Shown piece by piece: positions 36,687 through 46,816 of a DNA stretch of 54,448 nt. The notes beneath the pieces were generated by a model, which was not told the origin of the DNA, ran no database searches, and worked only from the letters and a program-made list of their open reading frames with translations. The stretch's first letter is position 1, and the number at the start of each line of letters is the position of its first letter. Source of the stretch: Desulfobacterales bacterium (lineage in GTDB: Bacteria > Desulfobacterota > Desulfobacteria > Desulfobacterales > JAHEIW01); the NCBI GenBank assembly GCA_030066985.1, contig JASJAN010000040.1:1-54448 (forward strand), written 5' to 3'. The translations under genes were made by a program, and so were the position numbers.

Positions 36687-39095
36687 TTACTCTGCTTCGT
36701 CTTCAAGTTCCTTTTTGAGTTTTTCGGTTTGCTTAATATAGCCCCTTAGTTTTTGTTGGACTGCGCCGTACACGCTTCCTACAGGATACATTCTCTTTTT
36801 ATTGGGTTTGCCGGCCGGAACGCCGGTCAGGATCTCGATGCCCTCTTCAACCCTGGAAACTTTGTAGATATGAAACTTCTTCTGCTTGACGGCATCAACC
36901 ACTTCTTTTTTGAGCATCAGGTTTTTGACGTTGGCCTCCGGAATGATCACCCCTTGCTCACCGGTGATGCCTTTTTCCTTGCACACCTCATAAAAGCCTT
37001 CGATTTTCTGGTTGACATCACCGATGGCCTGAATTTTTCCTTTCTGGTTGACCGAGCCGGTGACCGCAATACCCTGCTTGATGGGCATATCGGCCAGACT
37101 GGAGATAATGGCATACAGCTCGGTGGATGATGCGCTGTCACCGTCGATGCCGTAATAGCTTTGCTCGAAGGTGATGCTGATCGACAGGCTCAATGGGTGC
37201 TGCTGGGCAAAGGTTCGCCCCAGATACCCGGATAGAATCAATACCCCTTTGTCATGGGTGGCGCCGCTGAGCTCGGCTTCGCGTTCGATATTCACAACGC
37301 CCTGCTTGCCCATATAGGTTTCAGCAGTGATGCGCGCCGGCCGGCCGAATGCGAACTCGCCGATCTGGTAAACCGCCAGAGCATTGACCTGGCCGATCAC
37401 AGCGCCTTTGACATCGATCATAATGGTGTTGTCCAAATAGGATTCATGCATTTTGTGTTCATACAGATTGTGACGGAAGCGATGATCATTGAAGGCTTTA
37501 ATCACATGTTTATCCGTTACCTGGCGGGCGTTGTTCTTGCGTGCCCAGTAATCCGCTTCCTTGAGAATACCGAGGATGGGACCGAATCGAATGGACAGCT
37601 TATGCTTGTTGGAAACATATTTTTCGCCATACTCCACCATAAGGGCTACTCCTCTGGGGGTAAACGGCAGCAGGTTTTCCTCCCGGCAAACCCGGGCGAT
37701 AAAACGGGCATATTGCTGGATGGTGCGCGGAGTGCGATCGACTTCCGAGTCAAAATCGGCCCGCACCTTAAATATTTTATTAAACCGGGGGTCTTCGCTC
37801 TGAATAATTTCGAAGATGTCATAGCTGCCCAGCAGAATGATTTTCACATCCAGCGGGATGGGTTCCGGCCTAAGAGAGGTAGTGCCGAAAGCACTTTCTT
37901 CCGGGATGTCTTCGATTTGCAGGCATTTGGTGCGCAACGTTCTTTTCAGCGCTTCCCAGACATAGGGGTTCATCATCACCGAATCGATTTCCATGATCAA
38001 AAAGCCGCCGTTGGCGCTCAACAAAGAGCCGGCCTGCACCATGGTAAAATCCGTGTTGATGGTGCCCATAAAGGCGCGTTTTTCGATGCGGCCGAATACA
38101 TTATAAAATGTCGGATTGGTTTCGAAAATAACCGGCGCACCCCTGGTGGTCTCCTGATCCACCAGCACATTGACTTCATATTGCTGGAAGGCAGCGCTCG
38201 CATTGCGCGGCTGATGCTCTGACGGAGGGGTCTCACCTTTATTCGGCGGGATAAACAAATTGAAGTTTTCAACGATATGCTGTTGCACGGCATTCAGGTG
38301 GGCGACGATGGCTTCGCAGGTTTTAAATTCTCTGCGCATTGGACGAAGTCGTTTTTTTACCACCGATAACGCGTAGGTATCCATCAGTTTTTCAATATCG
38401 GCGTGCAGGGTCAGGTTATTTTTGTCCATATCCATGGCGGTGGCCTCGATTTCAGCCTGGATGGACATTAGATTTTCTTCGATTTTGGCCCGGGCCCTGG
38501 CCGGCAGGGCATTAAACTCCTCGGGGGTAATTGGTTGACCGTCGACCATGGGGATGGTCTGAAAATCGGTTTCGGTTTGCTCGATATACAAATTTCTTGA
38601 AGCAGCATAAGCTTCCAACTGCTCAAACAGGGCATGCTGCTGCTGGGCAAATGTGTTTTTTAATTTGGATAATTTTTTTAAATAGGCATCGTCTTCGAAT
38701 ATTTCCGGCAACTCTTTTTTTAATCCTTCAATAGCCCTTTTCATTTTTATGCTGAATTTAATGGAAACGCCGGGTGGAACCACGATGGCTTTAGGGCGAA
38801 ATTCGTCTTTGAAATTGTTGACCAGGCACAGGTCATTGGGGGTAGGCAGGCGTTTGGCGTGCTTGTTGACCAGATCCCTGACAATCGTCGATTTGCCGGT
38901 GCTGGCCAAACCGGTCACAAATATATTGTAGCCGGGATCATCCATGTTCAGGCCGAAATCAATGGCCTGCACGGCGCGTTCCTGCCCGATCACCGTATCC
39001 AGGGGCTTGACCTCGGATGTATTTTTAAACTTGAAAACCTTTGGATCGCAAATCAGCCTTAAGTCAGACGCCTTCAGCTCAAATTTCTTCGCCAT
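36687..39095 (-). CDS. Lon-like AAA+ protease (AAA_32 / Lon proteolytic domain)
   Basis: An 802-residue ATP-dependent protease. Walker A is GLASTGKST (62-70). The C-terminal Lon-type proteolytic domain has the catalytic Ser in DGDSASSTEL (S654) and Lys near GDVNQK (K697), forming the Ser-Lys dyad. The middle region (about 200-310) is coiled-coil rich. It lacks the Lon N-terminal domain and belongs to the LonC/LonB-like class of anaerobes. It probably degrades misfolded proteins. The ribosome-binding site is a weak GGAAAAATT. Confidence 0.88.
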   Translation of the reverse strand: MAKKFELKASDLRLICDPKVFKFKNTSEVKPLDTVIGQERAVQAIDFGLNMDDPGYNIFVTGLASTGKSTIVRDLVNKHAKRLPTPNDLCLVNNFKDEFRPKAIVVPPGVSIKFSIKMKRAIEGLKKELPEIFEDDAYLKKLSKLKNTFAQQQHALFEQLEAYAASRNLYIEQTETDFQTIPMVDGQPITPEEFNALPARARAKIEENLMSIQAEIEATAMDMDKNNLTLHADIEKLMDTYALSVVKKRLRPMRREFKTCEAIVAHLNAVQQHIVENFNLFIPPNKGETPPSEHQPRNASAAFQQYEVNVLVDQETTRGAPVIFETNPTFYNVFGRIEKRAFMGTINTDFTMVQAGSLLSANGGFLIMEIDSVMMNPYVWEALKRTLRTKCLQIEDIPEESAFGTTSLRPEPIPLDVKIILLGSYDIFEIIQSEDPRFNKIFKVRADFDSEVDRTPRTIQQYARFIARVCREENLLPFTPRGVALMVEYGEKYVSNKHKLSIRFGPILGILKEADYWARKNNARQVTDKHVIKAFNDHRFRHNLYEHKMHESYLDNTIMIDVKGAVIGQVNALAVYQIGEFAFGRPARITAETYMGKQGVVNIEREAELSGATHDKGVLILSGYLGRTFAQQHPLSLSISITFEQSYYGIDGDSASSTELYAIISSLADMPIKQGIAVTGSVNQKGKIQAIGDVNQKIEGFYEVCKEKGITGEQGVIIPEANVKNLMLKKEVVDAVKQKKFHIYKVSRVEEGIEILTGVPAGKPNKKRMYPVGSVYGAVQQKLRGYIKQTEKLKKELEDEAE

Positions 39096-39172
39096 AATTT
39101 TTCCAATCCAGTAGAGGAACTTAAGATTATTTAATTGCCAAACAGCACCAAATATATGGTTATTTTAATGTT

Positions 39173-39320
39173 TAAAATTCGCTTTAAAAGGTTAGCTGAT
39201 ATTCGAGGACAAGGCTTAATTCGCTTCAAAAGCGGAGCGTACACGATAGTACGCGAGTATTTTGAAGCGGATTGTAACGCAGTCATCGGATACCAGATGA
39301 GGTTTTAAAGCTAATTTTTA
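39173..39320. repeat. Palindromic element, copy E (inverted orientation)
   Basis: Arms TAAAATTCGCTTTAAAAG and TTTTAAAGCTAATTTTTA enclose CGCTTCAAAAGCGGAGCG and CGAGTATTTTGAAGCGG. The reverse strand has the conserved core CTGCGTT, TTCAAAATACTCGCGTACT, and GCCTTGTCCTC, closely matching copy A. It sits upstream of the Lon-like gene start and downstream of the nitrilase gene. Confidence 0.8.
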
Positions 39321-39343
39321 AGTATAGCAAGGAAGAATATATT

Positions 39344-40159
39344 TTACAATCTTGTCAGCGGCTTATAGTGCTGCGGCTGTCGGTCGGTGACGACGTCATT
39401 GATGGGATTAAAGGATTTATCGCGTGCCTTTGCCGGAATGAAGTCTGCCAGCAGGACCTCATCATCGTTATTTCCGGCCTGTGCCAGTTCGCGGCCGCTA
39501 TAATCATAGATGACGGAGCGGCCTTTGAATTTCAATTCTTCATCATTTCTTCGTTCAATACCGGCGCGATTGGCAACCGCCAGATAGACATTGTTTTCAA
39601 TGGCCCGGGCAGGCATCACCTGCTGCCAGGCCGTGGTGATTAAATTGGCAGGGCAGACAATCACATCGGCCCCCAAAAGGGTTAGCACCCGGGCCGATTC
39701 GGGAAAGCGCCAATCGTAACACACCATTGGCCCGATGCGGACATCTCGCTTTTTATCGGTCACCACAAAAAAGCCGCTATCGCCGGGATCGAAACAATCG
39801 GTTTCTTTATAAAAAAGGTGTGTTTTGCGATAGACAGACGGTTTTTGAGTTTCCGGAACGATGACAAAACAGGAATTATACAATTTTTCTTGATGGCGTT
39901 CGGCAAATCCGGCCACCACAACAGCGTTTTTTCGTTGCGCCATATCATTAAAAAAATCATAACTTTCACCGTCAGCCGTTTCAGCCACCCGGTCGATTTC
40001 CTCCCGGGCAAGAAAAAAATAGCCAGTGGTGCACAGTTCGGGAAAGACAATGATGTCCGCCGTGACCTTTTCAACCAGCTGCTGCATGCGGGCGAAATTT
40101 TTTTGTTTCTCATTGAATTCGGGCGTAAACTGGACCGCGGCCAGCTTCAATTGTTTCAT
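39344..40159 (-). CDS. Nitrilase-family amidase (carbon-nitrogen hydrolase)
   Basis: A 271-residue enzyme of the carbon-nitrogen hydrolase family. The catalytic triad is Glu in VFPELCTTGY, Lys in VYRKTHLF, and Cys in VCYDWRFPE. It most resembles the omega-amidase/NIT-type branch, hydrolysing an amide or nitrile to ammonia and acid, with the substrate unknown. AAAGGAAGAG upstream of ATG 40159 is the ribosome-binding site. Confidence 0.9.
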   Translation of the reverse strand: MKQLKLAAVQFTPEFNEKQKNFARMQQLVEKVTADIIVFPELCTTGYFFLAREEIDRVAETADGESYDFFNDMAQRKNAVVVAGFAERHQEKLYNSCFVIVPETQKPSVYRKTHLFYKETDCFDPGDSGFFVVTDKKRDVRIGPMVCYDWRFPESARVLTLLGADVIVCPANLITTAWQQVMPARAIENNVYLAVANRAGIERRNDEELKFKGRSVIYDYSGRELAQAGNNDDEVLLADFIPAKARDKSFNPINDVVTDRQPQHYKPLTRL

Positions 40160-40907
40160 CGTAGCGCTCTTCCTTTCATCCAGGTTGGCGATGCTGATTT
40201 ATACTAAATTATCAGGCCTCTGGCTACTGGCCGATCGGAATCTGCAAACTGCATTTTTTCAGACAGGATCTACAGGATTTACAAGATTATAATTTTTCAT
40301 TTTCAGTTTCCAGAAGAAACTGAAAATACACAATCGCCTTCGGCGAAGGTGAACATACGCTTCGGTTTTTAGATACTTAACGGCACTACAAAAATAATAC
40401 AAAGTAAATGGGGCCAACTAGAGGAATTAATGTTACGCTGAAAGCGGATTGAGTTTTCTCACTTTCATTCCGCCGTCGCTAAAAATATTAGCTATGGTGC
40501 GGCAGGCCCGGAAAGCGAGAAAGATCAAAATTAATCCTGTTCGATCCTTGTGACCGTTAAATGCTGCACCCATGACAGTTTAAGCCGTAAAACGACACGT
40601 CATGGCTCCAGAACGACAATTCAGGCCGGAGAACGACATATTAAGCATCAGAAGTCAGATGACAGAGGACAGAAAACAGATGTTGAAACTGGGAATTCAT
40701 CAGACAATCCTTTTTCCTGGCCTCTGGCTACTGGCTGCTACCTCTGAACCCGTAAACACAGAAAGTCAAAGATTAATAAAGACGAACGTCCAACATTCAA
40801 CGTTTAACGTCCAACGTCGAATGGTTGATCGTAGTTGGTCGGATTAAGAGCGATGAGCGAAGCGATATCCCAATTGGAAGTTCGATGTTGGGCGTTAATT
40901 ATTACAT
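40160..40907. repeat. Gene-free 748-bp region filled with several word-repeat families
   Basis: In order: CCTCTGGCTACTGGCC (about 40215) and again near 40724; a run of ACAGGATCTACAGGATTTAC (about 40263); the perfect hairpin at 40299-40327; TCGCC-TTC-GGCGA at 40334-40346; AGTCAGATGACAGAGGACAG near 40650; a run of AACGTCCAAC/AACGTTTAAC words near 40785-40825. No open reading frame here has a coding signal. Confidence 0.7.
40299..40327. repeat. Perfect stem-loop
   Basis: ATTTTCAGTTTC (40299-40310) and GAAACTGAAAAT (40316-40327) pair without mismatch over 12 bases around a CAGAA loop. It is located about 140 bp upstream of the nitrilase start on its coding strand, with no gene in between. Confidence 0.75.
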
Positions 40908-43900
40908 CTACTTTACCTTTGAACCTTTGAACCTCTGAACCTCTGAACCCTGAACCTCTGAACCGTTGAGATACCGCTGAAAGCACCTGGCAGTATGAGA
41001 TTTAGCACTAAATTTGAGAAGCTCCGCCGGTGATCCGGTGGCCACCACACGGCCGCCTTGATCGCCGCCTTCCGGGCCCAGGTCAATAATGTGGTCAGCT
41101 TCTTTGATGATTTCCATGTTGTGCTCAATAATGGCCACGGTGTTGCCCTCATCTACCAGGGCTTGCAACACGTTGATCAGCCGCATAATATCGGCCAGGT
41201 GCAACCCGGTGGTCGGCTCATCCAATATATAGAACGTGTGTCCATTTGAGCGCTTAACCAGTTGCTTGGCCAGTTTGATGCGCTGGGCCTCACCGCCGGA
41301 TAGGGTCGGGCTGGGTTGTCCCAGGCACAGATAGCCGAGTCCGACGTCACAAACAAACTGCACGGCGCGGCGGATGTTGGGGACGGCCGAGAAAAAACGT
41401 ACCGCTTCGGCAAAGGTCATTTCCAAGACATCAGCCATGCTTTTGCCTTTGTACTGGATAGCCAGGGTCTCCTTATTATACCGCTTGCCGCGGCAGATCT
41501 CGCAGGGTACATACACATCCGGCAGAAAACTCATTTTCACTTTAGGTCGCCCCTGTCCTTTGCAGGCATCACAGCGGCCTTCGGCCACATTAAATGAAAA
41601 GCGGCCGGGTTTATAGCCTCTGGCCCTGGCCGTCGGTGTCAATGAAAACAATTTTCGAATTTCGCTTAAAAAACCGACATAGGATGCGGGCACCGATCGC
41701 GGCGTGCGCCCGATGGGGCTGTGATCAACTTCTAATACCCGCTGAATCTGCTGCCAACCTTTAATGTCCTTGCATTGGCCGGCCGGATAATTTTTCTTCT
41801 GCAGGCGGTTGCGCAGACCCTTATACAGCGTTTCTTTAAGCAAAGAGGATTTGCCCGAACCTGAGACACCGGTGATGCAAACCAGGCGGCCAAGAGGAAA
41901 ACGCGCGCTGATATTTTTGAGGTTGTTGGTCTTGGCCCCCTGAACAAACAGTTTTTTGGCCGAGCGGTAGGGTCTGAGCCGGGATGAAATTTTCTTGGCA
42001 TGCCCGTCAATCAGAGCACCGGTAATCGACGATTTGACTTTCTTTAAATGATGGAGCCCACCGGAGGCTACCACCTTGCCGCCGTCCTGACCGGCACCCG
42101 GACCTAAATCGATAATGGTATCCGCTGCGCGAATGGTTTCCTCGTCATGCTCAACTACCAGAATGCTGTTGCCGCGGTCCCGCAGGGTCTTGAGGGCATC
42201 GATCAGGATCCCGTTATCACGGGCATGCAGCCCGATGGTGGGTTCATCCAGGATGTAGCAGACACCGGTCAGATTTGAGCCCAACTGGGCGGCCAGGCGC
42301 ACCCGCTGGGCCTCGCCGCCAGACAAGGTGTCGCCGCTGCGCGACAGTGACAGATAGGATAGGCCCAGCTGGTTGAGCAAAGACAGTCGCGTCAGAATTT
42401 CGTTGACCACCGGTTCGGCGATGGGTTTTTGCGCTGCAGGAAATTTTAATTTTTTGATGGCGTTAAATGTGTCCTGCGCCGGTTTGCGTACCAGGTCCCA
42501 GATGGAATGACCGCCGACTTTAACCGCCCGGGTCTGGGGCTTGAGACGGCTGCCTGCGCAGCTCACACAGACTGTGGTGGCAATCGGAACGTCGTCATCG
42601 TCGATTTCCAGGATGCCGGTTACCCCCAGCCCGCCGCAATCGGGGCAGGCGCCCTGCTTGCTATTAAAGGAAAACAATCGCGGGTCAAGGGGTTCCAGGC
42701 TGATACCGCAAGTCGGGCAGGTGCCTGAGAGGCTATAAATTTCTTCATGACCCCCCCGGCCGACAAGCGTGAGGCTGCCGTTGCCGATTTTCAAGGCTTT
42801 GTCCACCAGTGGCGCCAGATTCTTAGACGGCAGGCGCCCGACCACCAATTCAATCGTGTGTTCGTGATAGCGGCTCAAGGCCATACCTTCTTTGAGGGGC
42901 GTCATGCGGCCATCGATGCGGGCCTTTTTGAATCCTTTTTTCAGTGCACGGGCCAGCACGTCTTTATGAAAACCCTTGCGCCCGAAAACCTGGGTGGCCA
43001 GCATTGTTGCCCGCTTTCGGGCATAACGTTGACGGAGTTGCTTGACGATGGCAGCCTGGCTTTGGGCTGTTAGCTGTCGGTCGCATCCCGGGCAGTGCTG
43101 ATGGCCAAGTTTGCTGAATAACAGCCTGAGAAAATGGTAAATTTCAGTCAAGGTGGCTACCGTTGAGCGGCGGCTCGAATGACTGATGCGCTGCTCGATG
43201 GCCACGGTCGGTGCCAGACCGGTGACCAGGTCCACATCCGGGCGTTCCAATATTTTCATATACTGGCGAACGTAGGGGGCGAGGCTTTCCAGGTAGCGGC
43301 GCTGCCCTTCGGCAAACAGAATGTCAAAGGCCAGAGTGGATTTGCCCGAACCCGAAACCCCGCTGAGCACCACCAGTTCGTTCTGGGGAACGGTCAGGCT
43401 GATGTTTTTCAAATTGTGCTCGCGGGCGCCTTTTAAGGATATACGCTTCGGCGTTGCTGAAGCGCCGAAAGCGGCCATCGGATCGGCAACCTCAGCCGGT
43501 CGGCCGGATGTCGGTCGTTTCAGACGGCCTTTTCCTTCCAAATAGGCTTTTAGGAACCGTCCGGTATGTGAATTGCCGTTTTGGGCGATTTTTTGAGGCG
43601 TTCCGCTGGCCACCAGTTGGCCGCCGTCATCTCCGCCTTCGGGCCCCAAATCAATAACCCAGTCTGCGGTTTTAACCACATCCATGTTGTGCTCGATGAC
43701 CAAAACCGTATTGCCGTCATCCACCAGGCGCTGCAGGGATGCGAGCAATTTGCCGATGTCATCAAAATGCAGACCGGTGGTAGGCTCATCGAAAATAAAC
43801 AGGCGCTGGCCTGCCCTTTTACCGTTGGACTTTAAATGGCGCGACAATTTCAGGCGTTGGGCCTCACCACCGGAGAGGGTGTTGATCGGCTGACCCAGGC

Positions 43901-46283
43901 GCAGATAGCTCAAACCAACACCGGCCAGCGGTTGCAGAGCGGTCACAATTTTGGACTGATCAATAAAAAAATCCAGGGCCTGGCTGACGGTTAGATTGAG
44001 AATATCGTTGATGTTTTTTCCCTGATAGGTGATCTGCAATATGGCTTCTGTAAAACGGCGCCCCTTACAATCAGGGCAGGTAATGAACACATCCGACAGA
44101 AACTGCATTTCAACCTTTTCGAAACCATCGCCTTTGCAGGTTTCACACCTTCCGCCGTCGACGTTAAAGGAAAAATAGCCCGGCCCAAAATTTTTGGCGC
44201 GGGCGTCTTCGGTGGCGGCCAGCAGTTTGCGGATGGGGTCAAGGGCTTTGGTGTAGGTCAGCGCATTGGCACGCGGTGTGCGCCCGATGGCGCGCTGATC
44301 GATCAACACCACATCGTCGATGTGGTTTATACCAGTGAGCTTCTGGTGGCGACCGGGGCGGTCCTGGGGATCGCCCAGTGCACGTTTGACGGCTTTGTAA
44401 AGGATTTCCTCTGCTAGGGTTGATTTGCCGGAACCGGATACGCCCGTCAGACAGACGAACATTCCCAGCGGAATCCGCACATCGATGTTTTTTAAATTAT
44501 TTTCAGCGGCTTTTTTGATGGTGATCCAGCGGTTTTTATCGGGGCGCCGGGTTTGCCTGCTATGCTCAATGCGGCGTTTGCCTTTCAGGTACTGGCCGGT
44601 CAGCGAGCCGTTGACATTGGCCGTGGGGCCAAAATACATTACCTCGCCGCCCTTTTCGCCGGCCCGGGGCCCCAGGTCCAGCAGAAAATCGCTTTCGCGG
44701 ATAATTTCCGGATCATGCTCGACGACCACGACGGTATTGGACAGGTTTCGCAATCCCTTCAAAATGCGAATCAGCCGATGGTTATCGCGGGGATGCAAAC
44801 CGATACTGGGCTCATCGAGAACATACAGGGTATTGACCAATGAGGATCCCAGGGCGGACGCCAATGCCACCCGTTGGACTTCGCCGCCGGAAAGGGTGCG
44901 GGATTGGCGGTCCAGGGTCAGATACCCCAGGCCGACATCTTTAAGATAGGTCAGACGGCTGCGAACTTCATCGCGAACCAGCAGGCCGGCCTCATCCCGT
45001 TCGGGCAGTCTCAGGCGATTGAAAAAATCAAGGGCTTGGAGCACATTTTTTTGGTAAACTTGGGCGATGGTGCGATCGGCCAATCGGTAAAGCAGGGTTT
45101 CATCTTTGAAGCGCGCGCCGTCGCAATCCGGGCAGATATCATAGCTGCGGTAGCGCGACAGAAATACGCGTACGGGCATCTTGTAGGTTTTTCTCTCCAG
45201 CCAGCGAAACAGGCCTTTGACGCCGTAATAGTTAGATGTGCCTTCGATGATCGCTTTTTTGTCGGCCGCCTTTAGCCGTTTAAATGGAACTCGGGTGGAA
45301 ATCCTGCGGCGCCGGCAAAAATCCATCAGATCATCGTACTCCATACGCCCGTCTTTTTCTGACCCAAAGGGCTTGATAGCGCCGTCTGCCAGTGAGCGGG
45401 AGGGATCCGGGATAATCAGATCCATATCAATGCCGATGGTGCGGCCGAATCCTCGACAGGTATCGCAGGCACCCAGCGGGCTGTTGAATGAGAACAGATT
45501 GGGCAGCGGCGGGTTGTAGGTGATATGGCATTTAGCGCATTGCAGCTGGTTGCTGAAGGCTTTGTGGCCGTGGGGTGGAACCCAGATATCCAGCTGTCCG
45601 CCGCCGAAACGATAGGCCAGCTCGAGGGAATCTAGGATGCGCTCACGGTCTTTGTCCCGCAGGATGACGCGGTCGACCAATACCGGAATCCGCTTTTGAT
45701 CTTTTGCCGGCTGCCATTCGTCCAGGTGAACAATGCGGTTTTCGAGGTAAAGGCGGTCAAAACCCATCTGCATCAGATAGCGCCGCACTTCATCGAAGGG
45801 TGATCCCTCCAGTTGATAAGGAAAGGTGATCACCACCTGGGCACCGGGCGGCTGGCTTATTAAGAAATTCCATACATGCGCCGGTGTTTCGGGCTTTACC
45901 GGCTGTCCGCACATCTGGCAATGAAGCTCCCCGAGTCGGGCGTACAGCAATTTGACGTAATCGGTGATTTCGGTCATGGTGCCGACCGTTGATCGCGAGG
46001 TTCGCACGGGGTCTTTGCGGTCGATGGCGATGGCCGGCGGAATCCCTTCGATTTTGTCCACCTGCGGCCGATCCATGCGATCCATAAACTGGCGTGCATA
46101 GGGTGAAAACGTTTCCACGTAGCGGCGCTGTCCTTCAGCATAGAGGGTATCAAAAGCCAGCGACGACTTGCCGGAACCGCTAACGCCGGTGACGACCGTA
46201 ATCCGGTTCAGAGGGATGTCGATATCCAGGTTTTTGAGATTGTGCTGGCGGGCGCCTTTGACGCTAATGGATTGCGTTTTCAT
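40908..46283 (-). CDS. Double-length UvrA (two fused UvrA copies, four ABC modules)
   Basis: A 1791-residue protein made of two UvrA-like halves joined near residue 945. Walker A motifs GVSGSGKS occur near residues 33, 614, 974 and about 1475, each with an LSGGE signature. Zinc-finger cysteine sets (CAKC/CDTC, CETC/CPDC, CPTC/CPDC, CDAC/CEIC) are present in both halves. Both halves keep the region that binds UvrB in ordinary UvrA. UvrA is the DNA-damage recognition ATPase of nucleotide excision repair. The final residues [19 protein letters not shown] are encoded by the GGTTCAGA word repeat and are probably not native. Confidence 0.92.
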   Translation of the reverse strand: MKTQSISVKGARQHNLKNLDIDIPLNRITVVTGVSGSGKSSLAFDTLYAEGQRRYVETFSPYARQFMDRMDRPQVDKIEGIPPAIAIDRKDPVRTSRSTVGTMTEITDYVKLLYARLGELHCQMCGQPVKPETPAHVWNFLISQPPGAQVVITFPYQLEGSPFDEVRRYLMQMGFDRLYLENRIVHLDEWQPAKDQKRIPVLVDRVILRDKDRERILDSLELAYRFGGGQLDIWVPPHGHKAFSNQLQCAKCHITYNPPLPNLFSFNSPLGACDTCRGFGRTIGIDMDLIIPDPSRSLADGAIKPFGSEKDGRMEYDDLMDFCRRRRISTRVPFKRLKAADKKAIIEGTSNYYGVKGLFRWLERKTYKMPVRVFLSRYRSYDICPDCDGARFKDETLLYRLADRTIAQVYQKNVLQALDFFNRLRLPERDEAGLLVRDEVRSRLTYLKDVGLGYLTLDRQSRTLSGGEVQRVALASALGSSLVNTLYVLDEPSIGLHPRDNHRLIRILKGLRNLSNTVVVVEHDPEIIRESDFLLDLGPRAGEKGGEVMYFGPTANVNGSLTGQYLKGKRRIEHSRQTRRPDKNRWITIKKAAENNLKNIDVRIPLGMFVCLTGVSGSGKSTLAEEILYKAVKRALGDPQDRPGRHQKLTGINHIDDVVLIDQRAIGRTPRANALTYTKALDPIRKLLAATEDARAKNFGPGYFSFNVDGGRCETCKGDGFEKVEMQFLSDVFITCPDCKGRRFTEAILQITYQGKNINDILNLTVSQALDFFIDQSKIVTALQPLAGVGLSYLRLGQPINTLSGGEAQRLKLSRHLKSNGKRAGQRLFIFDEPTTGLHFDDIGKLLASLQRLVDDGNTVLVIEHNMDVVKTADWVIDLGPEGGDDGGQLVASGTPQKIAQNGNSHTGRFLKAYLEGKGRLKRPTSGRPAEVADPMAAFGASATPKRISLKGAREHNLKNISLTVPQNELVVLSGVSGSGKSTLAFDILFAEGQRRYLESLAPYVRQYMKILERPDVDLVTGLAPTVAIEQRISHSSRRSTVATLTEIYHFLRLLFSKLGHQHCPGCDRQLTAQSQAAIVKQLRQRYARKRATMLATQVFGRKGFHKDVLARALKKGFKKARIDGRMTPLKEGMALSRYHEHTIELVVGRLPSKNLAPLVDKALKIGNGSLTLVGRGGHEEIYSLSGTCPTCGISLEPLDPRLFSFNSKQGACPDCGGLGVTGILEIDDDDVPIATTVCVSCAGSRLKPQTRAVKVGGHSIWDLVRKPAQDTFNAIKKLKFPAAQKPIAEPVVNEILTRLSLLNQLGLSYLSLSRSGDTLSGGEAQRVRLAAQLGSNLTGVCYILDEPTIGLHARDNGILIDALKTLRDRGNSILVVEHDEETIRAADTIIDLGPGAGQDGGKVVASGGLHHLKKVKSSITGALIDGHAKKISSRLRPYRSAKKLFVQGAKTNNLKNISARFPLGRLVCITGVSGSGKSSLLKETLYKGLRNRLQKKNYPAGQCKDIKGWQQIQRVLEVDHSPIGRTPRSVPASYVGFLSEIRKLFSLTPTARARGYKPGRFSFNVAEGRCDACKGQGRPKVKMSFLPDVYVPCEICRGKRYNKETLAIQYKGKSMADVLEMTFAEAVRFFSAVPNIRRAVQFVCDVGLGYLCLGQPSPTLSGGEAQRIKLAKQLVKRSNGHTFYILDEPTTGLHLADIMRLINVLQALVDEGNTVAIIEHNMEIIKEADHIIDLGPEGGDQGGRVVATGSPAELLKFSAKSHTARCFQRYLNGSEVQGSEVQRFKGSKVK
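40915..40966. repeat. Direct array of the GAACCTCTGAACC word repeat
   Basis: Seven or so units of TTTGAACC/TCTGAACC in tandem (CCTTTGAACC, CTCTGAACC, etc.). On the reverse strand it is read as codons of the UvrA C-terminus, so the gene's own stop was apparently replaced by the array. Confidence 0.85.
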
Positions 46284-46315
46284 AGGTATTCGTAAGGAAA
46301 ATGATCAGGATAACT

Positions 46316-46393
46316 AGAACCCATCTCAAAAATGCATCTAATCCGCCTGAGGCGGACCCTTGAGCGTGATCACCTATTTTTGAGATAGGTTCT
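46316..46393. repeat. Palindromic element, deleted form (copy B, 78 bp)
   Basis: Ends AGAACCCATCTCAAAAAT and ATTTTTGAGATAGGTTCT match at 17 of 18 positions. The interior carries TCCGCC-TGA-GGCGGA (46342-46356) instead of the conserved tip of the longer copies. It lies between the uvrA start and the ferredoxin gene end, both on the minus strand. Confidence 0.8.
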
Positions 46394-46438
46394 AATGAAT
46401 TTAATCGAATCGGAATAAAATTCAGATATATAAATGCC

Positions 46439-46633
46439 CTATTCTTCGACAATGATCGCACCGGGAGCGCATTCAGCGGCTGCCTGTCGGACCACATCAT
46501 GATACTGTTCGGGCACTTCGTCAACGATGATCCTGGCCTGCAATTGGTCGGTATCGTAATCGAAGACTTCCGGGCACAGTTTGTTGCAGTTGCGATCACC
46601 CATACATAAATCATAGTCAATTTTCACTTTCAT
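46439..46633 (-). CDS. Small single-cluster ferredoxin with Asp at the second ligand position
   Basis: A 64-residue ferredoxin. The ligand motif reads C10-MG-D13-RN-C16-NKL-C20-P, and the fourth cysteine is C55. The second cysteine is replaced by aspartate, as in Pyrococcus furiosus ferredoxin, so a [4Fe-4S] cluster with an Asp ligand or a [3Fe-4S] cluster is expected. It carries electrons at low potential. AAAGGAAAA upstream is a good ribosome-binding site. It lies upstream of uvrA, on the same strand. Confidence 0.85.
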   Translation of the reverse strand: MKVKIDYDLCMGDRNCNKLCPEVFDYDTDQLQARIIVDEVPEQYHDVVRQAAAECAPGAIIVEE

Positions 46634-46816
46634 TTTTTTTTCCTTTCGATTACAGTATTTGAATTCGTAAAACTTGAAATGCTCAATTTGGGGAACTAAA
46701 TTGATACACTCGATTTAGGAAAAGGTAATTATTGATTAGGATATTGTCATTAATGATTGCTTTGGATACAAATTTTTTTTCAGATTTTTCCATATCGCAT
46801 CGAGGGTTTTATCCTT

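Noticed and set aside
37254-38222. 322-residue plus-strand frame opposite the Lon-like protease.
   Set aside because: Long but antisense to a gene with Walker and Ser-Lys motifs; no recognisable domain and atypical composition.
40160-40907. Possible CRISPR-like array.
   Set aside because: Words are 7-12 bp, degenerate and without regular unique spacers; no cas genes nearby.
40804-40986. 60-residue minus-strand frame at the uvrA end.
   Set aside because: Translation of word repeats in a different frame; overlaps uvrA and has no start signals.
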